Source of the DNA: Bacteroidota bacterium
GTDB lineage: Bacteria > Bacteroidota > Ignavibacteria > Ignavibacteriales > Melioribacteraceae
NCBI GenBank assembly: GCA_023381535.1
Contig: JAMCSN010000014.1
Location: forward strand, 62,415 to 126,414
DNA length: 64,000 nt
Reading direction: 5' to 3'
The notes under the pieces are model-generated. The model had not been told where the DNA came from. It did no database searches and saw only the letters and a list, made by a program, of their open reading frames with translations. Made by a program: the position numbers and the translations under genes. Position 1 is the first letter of the stretch; each line of letters begins with the position of its first letter. This document shows positions 25,523 to 34,813 of the stretch, in pieces.

Positions 25523-26589
25523 AAGAACTAAAATTAATGAAAGGTAACGAAGCTTTAGCAGAAGCAGCTATATTAGCCGGCTGTGATGCATACTTTGGCT
25601 ATCCAATTACTCCTCAGTCAGAAGTCCTTGAATATTTGAGCGCCGAAGCCACTAAAAGAACCGGAATGGTTGTTCTTCAAGCAGAGAGTGAAATTGCTTC
25701 AATCAATATGGTTTATGGAGCTGCTGGAACCGGAAAAAGAGTTATGACTTCTTCATCATCTCCCGGAATTAGTTTAATGCAATCCGTCATTTCATATATC
25801 GCTTGTGCTGAACTTCCTTGTTTGCTGGTAAATGTTCAACGCGGAGGTCCAGGATTAGGTACAATTCAACCCGGTCAGGCAGACTATTTTCAAGCAGTAA
25901 AAGGAGGCGGACACGGAGATTACAAACTTATTACTCTGGCTCCTTCAACAATTCAAGAGTTTGTTGATTTTGTTGATCTTTCATTTGAACTGGCATTCAA
26001 ATATAGAAATCCGGTTATGCTATTAGCTGATGGTGCGCTCGGGCAAATGATGGAAAAGGTCAAATTGCCGGAACAAAAAGAAAGAACAAAAGAAATTCCG
26101 GATTGGGCAACTGTTGGTAAATCTAAAGACCGCGAAAGAAATATTATTACATCACTTTCTTTAGATCCATATGTCATGGAAGATATAAATTTACACTTGC
26201 AGGCTAAGTATCGTAAAATTGAAGAAAACGAAATTCGATATGAAATGACGGATTGCGAAGATGCTGATATTGTACTTGTAGCATTTGGATTGGTTGCAAG
26301 AATTTGTCAGAAAGCAGCGCATCTAGCAAGAGAAAAAGGGATTAAAGTAGGAGTATTCAGACCTATATCCTTATATCCTTTCCCATATGAAGCACTTAAT
26401 AAATTAGCTGATAATGTTAAAGGATTTATGGGTGTAGAAATGAATGCCGGACAAATGCTTGAAGATGTAAAATTAGCTGTACTTGGTAAAAAACCGGTTA
26501 AATTTTATGGAAGAATGGGAGGTGTTATTCCCTTACCGGATGAAGTTTTTCATAAACTTGAAGAAGAATTTGTAGGAGAATTGGTATGA
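25519..26589 (+). CDS. 2-oxoacid:ferredoxin oxidoreductase, alpha subunit (VorB/KorA type)
   Basis: It contains the pyrimidine-side ThDP and substrate domain, with KGNEALAEAAILAGCDAYFG and YPITPQSEVLEYLS at the N-terminus and MTSSSSPGISLMQ near residue 75. The pattern is that of 2-oxoisovalerate (VorB) and 2-oxoglutarate (KorA) enzymes, which catalyse CoA-dependent oxidative decarboxylation or its reverse with ferredoxin. The segments resemble VorB more, so branched-chain 2-oxoacids are a likely substrate. Both ends overlap neighbours by 4 nt. Confidence 0.88.
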   Translation: MKELKLMKGNEALAEAAILAGCDAYFGYPITPQSEVLEYLSAEATKRTGMVVLQAESEIASINMVYGAAGTGKRVMTSSSSPGISLMQSVISYIACAELPCLLVNVQRGGPGLGTIQPGQADYFQAVKGGGHGDYKLITLAPSTIQEFVDFVDLSFELAFKYRNPVMLLADGALGQMMEKVKLPEQKERTKEIPDWATVGKSKDRERNIITSLSLDPYVMEDINLHLQAKYRKIEENEIRYEMTDCEDADIVLVAFGLVARICQKAAHLAREKGIKVGVFRPISLYPFPYEALNKLADNVKGFMGVEMNAGQMLEDVKLAVLGKKPVKFYGRMGGVIPLPDEVFHKLEEEFVGELV

Positions 26590-27398
26590 ACGAAAAAATA
26601 ATGACTGAAGAAAAACACTTTGAAAAAATGATCGAAGAAGAAAGTATTTGTATAAGGGAGAACCTTGTTTATGAAAGACCTGAAACACTAACTGATACAC
26701 CAATGCATTATTGTCCAGGATGTGGGCATGGAGTTGCACATCGTATAATTGCTGAAGTTATTGCCGAACTCGGTATTCAAGATCAAACTGTGGGAGTTGC
26801 ACCGGTTGGCTGCTCTGTTCTAGCATATAATTATTTAAATATTGATATGACAGAAGCAGCGCATGGCAGAGCATCTGCAGTTGCAACCGGTATTAAACGG
26901 GTCATTCCCGAAAAATATGTTTTCTCCTATCAGGGTGATGGTGATTTAGCAGCTATCGGAACCGGTGAAACAATTCACACATGCAACCGTGGTGAAAATA
27001 TTTTAATTGTATTCATCAATAATGGAATCTATGGTATGACGGGAGGGCAAATGGCGCCTACAACTCTACCCGGAATGAAATCTACTACTTCTCCATATGG
27101 AAGAGATGTAAAAGTTATGGGCAATCCTTTAAAAATTACAGACCTCGTTGCTGCTTTACCCGGTACATATTATGTAACAAGATGTGCAGTCAATACGCCG
27201 GTTAATGTTCGTAAAGCGAAATCCGCAATAAAGAAAAGTTTTGAATATCAAAAAGAAAATAAAGGACTTTGCTTTGTTGAAATTGTTAGCAATTGTCCTT
27301 CCAATTGGAAGATGACTCCTTTAGAAGCAAATAAATGGCTGGAAGAAAATATGCTTCCTTTTTATCCACTTGGCGATTTAAAAAAACCTTCTAACTGA
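26586..27398 (+). CDS. 2-oxoacid:ferredoxin oxidoreductase, beta subunit
   Basis: The ThDP-pyrophosphate-binding subunit of 270 residues. Cluster-type cysteines lie in HYCPGCGHGVAHR (about residue 41). The ThDP/Mg motif runs from GDGDLAAIGTGE (about 118) to NNGIYGMTGGQMAPTT (about 144). The ATG at 26586 overlaps the alpha stop. The gamma gene follows 15 nt downstream. Confidence 0.9.
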   Translation: MNEKIMTEEKHFEKMIEEESICIRENLVYERPETLTDTPMHYCPGCGHGVAHRIIAEVIAELGIQDQTVGVAPVGCSVLAYNYLNIDMTEAAHGRASAVATGIKRVIPEKYVFSYQGDGDLAAIGTGETIHTCNRGENILIVFINNGIYGMTGGQMAPTTLPGMKSTTSPYGRDVKVMGNPLKITDLVAALPGTYYVTRCAVNTPVNVRKAKSAIKKSFEYQKENKGLCFVEIVSNCPSNWKMTPLEANKWLEENMLPFYPLGDLKKPSN

Positions 27399-27413
27399 TA
27401 AGGAGATTTTAAT

Positions 27414-27968
27414 ATGACTGAAGAAATTGTAATTGCCGGATTTGGCGGACAAGGTGTGCTTTCGATGGGACAGATACTATGTTATAGCGGAGTAATGGAG
27501 GATAAAGAGGTTAGTTGGATGCCTTCGTATGGACCTGAAATGAGAGGTGGTACTGCTAATTGTATAGCAATAATAAGCGATGAAAAAATTAGTTCTCCAA
27601 TTCTTACACGGTTTGATACTGTTATTGCACTAAATCAACCATCGTTAGATAAATTTGAAAAATCTGCTAAAACTGGCGGACTCTTAATTTATGAAGCAAG
27701 TACAATCATTAATCTACCAACAAGAACTGACATCGATATTCTACCAATCGAAGCTTCTAACGAAGCAGCAAAGATGAATAATATTAAAATTATGAATATG
27801 ATTATACTTGGTGCGTTCTTAAAGAAGAAACCAATAATAAAATTTGAGAGTGCATTAAAAGGGTTAGAAAAAGTATTACCCGAAAGATACCATCACTTAA
27901 TTCCACTTAATAAACAAGCGTTTGAGAAGGGTATGGAGTTAGCTGAAAAGTTTCAAGTAACTGTGTAG
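27414..27968 (+). CDS. 2-oxoacid:ferredoxin oxidoreductase, gamma subunit
   Basis: A 184-residue subunit with the family N-terminus IAGFGGQGVLSMGQIL and MPSYGPEMRGGTANC (about residue 38). It completes a delta-alpha-beta-gamma set. An AAGGAG site precedes the ATG, and a strong terminator follows at 27988. Confidence 0.9.
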   Translation: MTEEIVIAGFGGQGVLSMGQILCYSGVMEDKEVSWMPSYGPEMRGGTANCIAIISDEKISSPILTRFDTVIALNQPSLDKFEKSAKTGGLLIYEASTIINLPTRTDIDILPIEASNEAAKMNNIKIMNMIILGAFLKKKPIIKFESALKGLEKVLPERYHHLIPLNKQAFEKGMELAEKFQVTV

Positions 27969-27987
27969 CTTTTGAGAAATTCAAGTT

Positions 27988-28022
27988 AAAAAGCCTGAGA
28001 AAGTTTCTCGGGCTTTTTCTTT
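27988..28022 (+). terminator. Intrinsic terminator of the ferredoxin oxidoreductase operon
   Basis: AAAAAGCCTGAGAAA pairs with TTTCTCGGGCTTTTT (one G-T pair inside the stem) and a T run follows. Confidence 0.9.
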
Positions 28023-28036
28023 TTCATAAACTCTAA

Positions 28037-29509
<1,473 letters not shown>

Positions 29510-29511
29510 TT

Positions 29512-29937
29512 ATGAAAGAATTGAAATTAGAAATAATCACTCCAACAAAAGTAGCCTTTACTGGAAACATTAAGTCTTTGACAGTTCCAGGTAGTCTTGG
29601 TTCATTTCAGGTATTGTTCAATCACGCCCCACTAATAAGTACTTTTGAAGTTGGCAGCATTAAACTTGAAAATGAACAAGCTGAAACAAATGAATTTGCT
29701 ACCGGCGGCGGGACAATCGAGGTAAAAAATAATGTGATCCTTGTGTTGGCGGATAGTTTGGAAAGTAAGGAAGAGATTGATGTTCGCCGTGCACAGGGCG
29801 CTCTGATGAGAGCTAAACAGAGGATTAGCAATAGGAACAAAGAAGAGATTGATTTGATTAGAGCTGAGGCAGCTTTAGCAAGAGCAATTAACCGTCTCAA
29901 ATTTGCAAATGCATATAGCTCGAGTTCTTCTGATTAA
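29512..29937 (+). CDS. atpC: F-type ATP synthase epsilon subunit
   Basis: A 141-residue subunit of the central stalk: a beta-sandwich (LEIITPTKVAFTGNIKSLTVPGSLGSF region, residues about 5-30) followed by a C-terminal helical hairpin rich in Arg and Ala. It starts 2 nt after atpD. Separate atpDC pairs are known from the Chlorobi group. Confidence 0.93.
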   Translation: MKELKLEIITPTKVAFTGNIKSLTVPGSLGSFQVLFNHAPLISTFEVGSIKLENEQAETNEFATGGGTIEVKNNVILVLADSLESKEEIDVRRAQGALMRAKQRISNRNKEEIDLIRAEAALARAINRLKFANAYSSSSSD

Positions 29938-29978
29938 ATTGTTTATATGTAATGAATTATACATTTTAGCTGAATCAA

Positions 29979-30010
29979 CAAAAAGCCCCATCAAACGGGG
30001 CTTCTTATTT
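29979..30010. terminator. Bidirectional terminator between atpC and sodA
   Basis: AAGCCCC (29983-29989) pairs with GGGGCTT (29997-30003). A-rich and T-rich flanks on both sides suit both converging genes. Confidence 0.85.
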
Positions 30011-30032
30011 CTTAGCACACATCTTTCCGCAG

Positions 30033-30755
30033 CTACTTCGCCGAGGAGAATCTTTTTGCAACTTCATCCCAGTCGACCACATTCCACCATGCTGATATAT
30101 AATCCGGTCTGCGATTTTGATAATGCAAATAATAGGCATGCTCCCACACGTCCAGCCCCATAACTGGGAAACCTTTCACTTCAGCAAGATCCATTAATGG
30201 GTTATCTTGGTTAGGGGTTGAACTGACAGCTAATTTACCGTTTGATAGTACCAGCCAAGCCCAGCCAGATCCAAAACGGGTAGCTGCAGCATTATTAAAC
30301 TGTTCCTTAAATTTGTCAAAAGTACCGAATGTACCGTTGATAGCATCCAAGAGCGCTCCTGACGGTGAACCTCCTTTGTTTGGTCCCATAATAGTCCAGA
30401 ACATTGAATGGTTGTAGTGGCCGCCACCATTGTTCCTAACTGCGGCAGGAAGTTTGGAGATATTCTTAAATAACTCTTCTAAGGATTTTCCTTCTAGGTC
30501 TGTACCTTCTACGGCTTTGTTTAGATTAGCCACGTAAGCAGCATGATGCTTTCCATGATGGATTTCCATGGTGCGAGCATCTATATATGGCTCTAGAGCA
30601 TCGAAGGCGTACGGCAAAGCAGGTAATTCAAATTTGCTCATTATCTTACTCCTAATATTAGATTGATTTATTCTATTGTTTATTGCTTCAATTTTTTTGA
30701 GACTGCCCGCCACAGATAATAGTCCGAGCGAGGATAGGAAATTTCTTCGTTTCAA
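30033..30755 (-). CDS. sodA: Superoxide dismutase (Fe/Mn), with a possible Tat-exported long form
   Basis: It converts superoxide to peroxide and oxygen. Metal ligands are visible in [11 protein letters not shown] (first His), [13 protein letters not shown] (second), and [15 protein letters not shown] (Asp and His). Two starts are plausible. An ATG at 30641 ([10 protein letters not shown]) has AGGAG eight bases upstream and gives a normal cytoplasmic enzyme of about 202 residues. The frame continues 38 codons upstream to a TTG at 30755, three bases after the preceding stop, and this part reads [17 protein letters not shown], a twin-arginine-like signal. Start 30755 is recorded as the outer limit. 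Confidence 0.9.
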   Translation of the reverse strand: MKRRNFLSSLGLLSVAGSLKKIEAINNRINQSNIRSKIMSKFELPALPYAFDALEPYIDARTMEIHHGKHHAAYVANLNKAVEGTDLEGKSLEELFKNISKLPAAVRNNGGGHYNHSMFWTIMGPNKGGSPSGALLDAINGTFGTFDKFKEQFNNAAATRFGSGWAWLVLSNGKLAVSSTPNQDNPLMDLAEVKGFPVMGLDVWEHAYYLHYQNRRPDYISAWWNVVDWDEVAKRFSSAK

Positions 30756-30758
30756 ATT

Positions 30759-31112
30759 CTAGACCCCAAAAGACTCGCCGCAACCGCAAGTCTTTTTCGC
30801 ATTAGGATTGTTGAATACAAACCCCTTACCATTTAATCCGTCACTAAAATCCAAAATTGTACCGGATAGGTAAAACAAACTTTTACCATCAACGAAAAGT
30901 TTTATTCCATCTTTTTCAATTACCATATCTCCTTCTTTCTGTTCACCATCAAAGCCCAATTGGTAGGTTAGGCCTGAACATCCGCCTCCTTTAACGCCGA
31001 CACGTAAACCGTACTCATCAGGAATATTGTTCTCGGATTTAATCTTTTTTACTTGTTTGATTGCTTTTTCGGTAATATCTATTTCATTTTGAACCGCGAT
31101 TTGCTCGCTCAC
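30759..31112 (-). CDS. Iron-sulfur cluster carrier, IscA/ErpA (HesB) family
   Basis: An A-type carrier that delivers Fe-S clusters to apo-proteins. The three conserved cysteines are in [11 protein letters not shown] (about residue 45) and KTCGCGESF near the C-terminus. The GTG at 31112 is preceded by AAAGGAG. The frame opens further to 31166 but would overlap the upstream gene. It lies between a small unknown gene and sodA, a setting that suggests an oxidative-stress link. Confidence 0.88.
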   Translation of the reverse strand: MSEQIAVQNEIDITEKAIKQVKKIKSENNIPDEYGLRVGVKGGGCSGLTYQLGFDGEQKEGDMVIEKDGIKLFVDGKSLFYLSGTILDFSDGLNGKGFVFNNPNAKKTCGCGESFGV

Positions 31113-31125
31113 TGTGTTACTCCTT

Positions 31126-31431
31126 TCATACTGAGACCGAACTATCGGTCTTAATTTCTGTAACACTTTTTTGGAAAGAAAAATTCACTTTCCATGAATT
31201 ATTGGACATTCGCTTTAATTCGCCGCTTTTTTCAAGCTCTGTAACGAAATTTTTCGCAATTATTTCAGCAGCTTGCCGCTTTATGTTTGTGTCTTTCTTT
31301 TGATAATAGCTGATAATGGCGTACTGAATATCTCGGAAGAATATGTTTGAGTTATAAAACAACGGATATTTTTCTTTCATGAAATTGAAAAATACTTCCC
31401 GATTAGCTAGTAAGTCTTCTAAATGATTCAT
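31126..31431 (-). CDS. Small protein of unknown function
   Basis: A 101-residue, mostly helical and charged protein ([17 protein letters not shown] at the start) with no signal peptide or Cys. GGAGACAC precedes the ATG. It is separated from the IscA/ErpA-type gene by 13 nt and runs in the same direction, so the two are probably co-transcribed. I do not recognise a family. Confidence 0.7.
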   Translation of the reverse strand: MNHLEDLLANREVFFNFMKEKYPLFYNSNIFFRDIQYAIISYYQKKDTNIKRQAAEIIAKNFVTELEKSGELKRMSNNSWKVNFSFQKSVTEIKTDSSVSV

Positions 31432-31534
31432 TGTGTCTCCAATATTAACGCAAAATTGATAGATATAGTTCTCTGGAATGCGGTGTACAAACTATAAAAG
31501 GTGTGTAATAAATTCAAGAAAAGGCTGGTTCAGA

Positions 31535-33049
31535 TCATAACCCGAGAATTAATAAACATGACTTCGCGAAGTTAACCAACGGTTCAAAATAAATTCCGAA
31601 AAAGATTACCGGAAGCATCAGCACTGAAACCAAAACCGTGTTTGAAAATGAAGTAGTAATTGCAACGGGTTCTTTTACCGGTTTTACCAAGTACATATGT
31701 TTCAGAACGCGTATGTAATAGTAAAGTGATACTACCGAATTGAGTAAAGCAATCACGGCAACAGCGATCATCTTTGCATCAACAAGAGCGATAAACAAAT
31801 AGAGTTTGCCAATGAATCCGGCAGTTGGAGGCAAACCAGTCAAAGAGATTAAAAAGATTGCGAGCGAAACACTTAAGAAGGGAGAGGTATGACCAAGTCC
31901 GTTATAGTCGTCTATGTCTTCAGAACCGATTCGATTAGCGATTAACATTACGACAAGAAAGGCGCCGAGATTCATTAAAAGGTAAACTGAGAAGTAAATT
32001 AGTATTGCAATCAATCCTTGGTTAGAAAATACAACCAATCCTAACAAAAGATAGCCAGCATGAGCGATGGAGGAGTAAGCCAGCATTCTTTTCATGTTGT
32101 TCTGCCAAAGAGCTGAAAAATTTCCCAGGGTCATTGTTAGAATTGATACGGCAATAATTAGAGTCTTCCAATCAAAAACATTTATTAAGTGCCACCAACC
32201 ATTTGGATCTACATAAGAAACAAAAGTTGTCTTGATGAAACGAATCAGCAACGCGAAACCGGCTGCTTTGCTTGCAACAGAAAGAAATGCAGTAATTGTA
32301 ATTGGTGCGCCTTCATAAACATCCGGTGTCCAGAAATGGAACGGAGCCGACGAAATCTTGTAACCGATTCCGGCGAAAATTAAAATACACGCAAAAGCGA
32401 GAGTGAAAAGGTTAATCTGGGGAGCTTGGATTAGCGAATTAATTATGTACAAATTTGTTGTTCCTGTGAGACCGTAAACCAAAGATATTCCAAACAACAT
32501 CAATCCCGAGGAAACGGCGCCGTACAATAAATATTTTAACGATGCTTCGCTGTTTCTGTCACGAAGTTTTGTGAACCCGGCTAAAACGTACGATGAGAGA
32601 GACATCAGTTCCATCGAAAGATAAATGAGAATCAAGTCAGTAGCAGAAATCATGAAGAACATTCCCAAGATCATACCAAATATCAAAGCGTAGTACTCAC
32701 CAATTCGGTCGCTGATTTTTTGAATTTCTTCCGACGAGAATGAAAAAAGTATAATCAGAAGGGAAGATATGAGAACAATGACTTTGAAAAATATTCCAAA
32801 CGAATCTACCGTGATCATTCCGTAAGAGGAAAACATTGATGCGGAATTTTGGAAAGCGAAACCGCTCATTCCGAATTGAGAAATAGTTAAGTAACCGGTT
32901 CCGATTATTCCCAGAAGCGCGATGTATGGAATTAATTTCTTATCCTTGTGAAGTACCAAATCTGCTAAAACCAATACGATTAAAGCAACAGAAAGAAATA
33001 TTTCCGGAGTTATAAGACTAAGCGAGTGATATAAATTTGTATTTGCCAT
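31535..33049 (-). CDS. nuoN: NADH-quinone oxidoreductase subunit N
   Basis: A 504-residue antiporter-like proton-pumping subunit with about 14 membrane helices. Typical segments are YLSMELMSLSSYVLAGF (about residue 145), the helix with the pumping Lys near YKISSAPFHFWTPDVYEGAP (about 235), and SIAHAGYLLLG (about 325). It is the last gene of the nuo operon, 8 nt after nuoM. Confidence 0.95.
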   Translation of the reverse strand: MANTNLYHSLSLITPEIFLSVALIVLVLADLVLHKDKKLIPYIALLGIIGTGYLTISQFGMSGFAFQNSASMFSSYGMITVDSFGIFFKVIVLISSLLIILFSFSSEEIQKISDRIGEYYALIFGMILGMFFMISATDLILIYLSMELMSLSSYVLAGFTKLRDRNSEASLKYLLYGAVSSGLMLFGISLVYGLTGTTNLYIINSLIQAPQINLFTLAFACILIFAGIGYKISSAPFHFWTPDVYEGAPITITAFLSVASKAAGFALLIRFIKTTFVSYVDPNGWWHLINVFDWKTLIIAVSILTMTLGNFSALWQNNMKRMLAYSSIAHAGYLLLGLVVFSNQGLIAILIYFSVYLLMNLGAFLVVMLIANRIGSEDIDDYNGLGHTSPFLSVSLAIFLISLTGLPPTAGFIGKLYLFIALVDAKMIAVAVIALLNSVVSLYYYIRVLKHMYLVKPVKEPVAITTSFSNTVLVSVLMLPVIFFGIYFEPLVNFAKSCLLILGL

Positions 33050-33057
33050 TTCTAATT

Positions 33058-34659
33058 TTATAATCCGCCAAGTGAAGTTGAATGAATTGTAGTCGTTACA
33101 AAACTAACCAGCGAGTTCACAGATGTATTCATAATATTCAGCATGCCGGAAGGATAAACTCCTAAGAAAATTATTATGATAGTAAGAGGAATGAACATTG
33201 CATATTCTCTGCCATCCAAATCTTTTAGCGAAGCCCATTTTTCATTTAATGGTCCAAAGAAAATTCTTTGAAGAGTCCACAACATATAACCGGCACCCAA
33301 TAAAATTCCCAAAGTTGAAATCATTGTAAGAACGCGAATCAGTTCAACACCGAACGCGCCGAGAAATACCAAAGCTTCGGAAACAAATCCGCTCATGCTT
33401 GGCAATCCGATAGCAGCAAAGAATGCGACAGTTACAAATCCAGTGTAAACCGGCATTTGAGTTGCAAGTCCGCCGAAATCATTAAGACCTCTTGTGTGAG
33501 TGCGGTCGTAAATTACGCCGACAATCAAGAAGAGCATTGCAGTGATTGTCCCGTGGTTGAACATTTGGAAAATTGCGCCGTTAATTCCAACCGTTGTTAG
33601 CGAAGCCATTCCTAAAAGAACATAACCCATGTGAGATACTGACGAGTAAGCGATCAGTTTCTTAAAATCTTTTTGTGCAAGCGCAACGAGCGCGCCGTAT
33701 ATAATGTTGATCATTCCAAACAAAGCGATGTACCACATCAGCTGACGAGTAATATCGGGAAAAATTGGGTAACTGATTCTGAGAATTCCGTACGTACCCA
33801 TTTTCAGTAATACGCCGGCAAGGATAACGCTAATCGGAGTCGGAGCTTCAACGTGTGCATCAGGCAACCAAGTGTGGAAAGGGAACATCGGAATTTTTAT
33901 TGCGAAGCCGGCAAACAATGCAATGTAAGCTATCAACCGTAAGTTGTTTGGATTGAGCGCCGAAAGAATTCCATCGGGCGAGTAGTTTGCCGGATTCATC
34001 AGCGCAAGCATGTTGAATGTGTGCACTCTCGCTCCATCTTGCAACAGCTCGGTCGCGCTGAAATATAATCCGATCATAACGAGAAGAATGAAAACGCTTC
34101 CGAATAATGTGTAAATGAAGAACTTAATAGCCGCATATTCTTTTCTTGGACCGCCCCAAATACCAATCAAGAAGTACATCGGCAGCAACATCAATTCCCA
34201 GAAGATATAGAACAAAAAGAAATCGAGCGCAACAAACACGCCCATCATTCCGGCGTCTAAAAGAAGGAAGAGAGCAAAATAACCTTTAACGGATTTCTCA
34301 ATTGTCCAGGAAGACAATGTTGCAATGAAAGAAATAAGCGCGGTTAACAAAACCATTGGAGTGCTTAAACCATCAATTCCCATGAAGTAATCAATCTTAA
34401 CGGTTCCTAACCATGAAATACCTGTTATGTTAATCCATCTGAACTTCTCAATGAATTGAAACGATTTCTCATCGTAAATTCCCGCGGCTGAGTAATTATA
34501 ATTTGCCAAAAGAATAATTGCCAGCACAACCTGAATTGCCGTGATGGCAAGAGTCAGATATTTTACATTCTTCGGCTGTTCTTTCGGTAGCGCGAGTATG
34601 ATGAACATTCCCACTATAGGAAGAAAAGTTATTAACGAAAGTATCGGAAATCCAATCAT
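33058..34659 (-). CDS. nuoM: NADH-quinone oxidoreductase subunit M
   Basis: A 533-residue antiporter-like subunit. FYIFWELMLLPMYFLIGIWGG (about residue 150) holds the key Glu. KIPMFPFHTWLPDAHVEAPT (about 255) and YSSVSHMGYVLLG (about 340) are typical of NuoM. A 150-bp spacer with a repeat element separates it from nuoL. Confidence 0.95.
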   Translation of the reverse strand: MIGFPILSLITFLPIVGMFIILALPKEQPKNVKYLTLAITAIQVVLAIILLANYNYSAAGIYDEKSFQFIEKFRWINITGISWLGTVKIDYFMGIDGLSTPMVLLTALISFIATLSSWTIEKSVKGYFALFLLLDAGMMGVFVALDFFLFYIFWELMLLPMYFLIGIWGGPRKEYAAIKFFIYTLFGSVFILLVMIGLYFSATELLQDGARVHTFNMLALMNPANYSPDGILSALNPNNLRLIAYIALFAGFAIKIPMFPFHTWLPDAHVEAPTPISVILAGVLLKMGTYGILRISYPIFPDITRQLMWYIALFGMINIIYGALVALAQKDFKKLIAYSSVSHMGYVLLGMASLTTVGINGAIFQMFNHGTITAMLFLIVGVIYDRTHTRGLNDFGGLATQMPVYTGFVTVAFFAAIGLPSMSGFVSEALVFLGAFGVELIRVLTMISTLGILLGAGYMLWTLQRIFFGPLNEKWASLKDLDGREYAMFIPLTIIIIFLGVYPSGMLNIMNTSVNSLVSFVTTTIHSTSLGGL

Positions 34660-34684
34660 GTTTAACCTATATTATTAATTTTTA

Positions 34685-34809
34685 TGTAGGGAAGGGTTTG
34701 AAACCCTTCCTAAATTTATATTCGGAACGGTCACTCGCCTCGCTTTCGCGAGAGCGCCCGCCTCGGCTAGCCGAAGGCGAGACGGGAAGCGGGCAGACAG
34801 TTCCCTACA
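34685..34809. repeat. Miniature inverted-repeat element with nested hairpins between nuoL and nuoM
   Basis: Exact 9-bp ends TGTAGGGAA (34685-34693) and TTCCCTACA (34801-34809) bracket a palindrome GAAGGGTTT-G-AAACCCTTC near the left end. An inner block at 34735-34794 has hairpins CTCGC-TTT-GCGAG-like and CGCCTCGGC/GCCGAAGGCG. The inner block shares its TCGCCTCG and GAAGCGGGC ends with the element at 23854-23889, so it looks like one element inserted into another. Confidence 0.75.
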
Positions 34810-34813
34810 TCAA

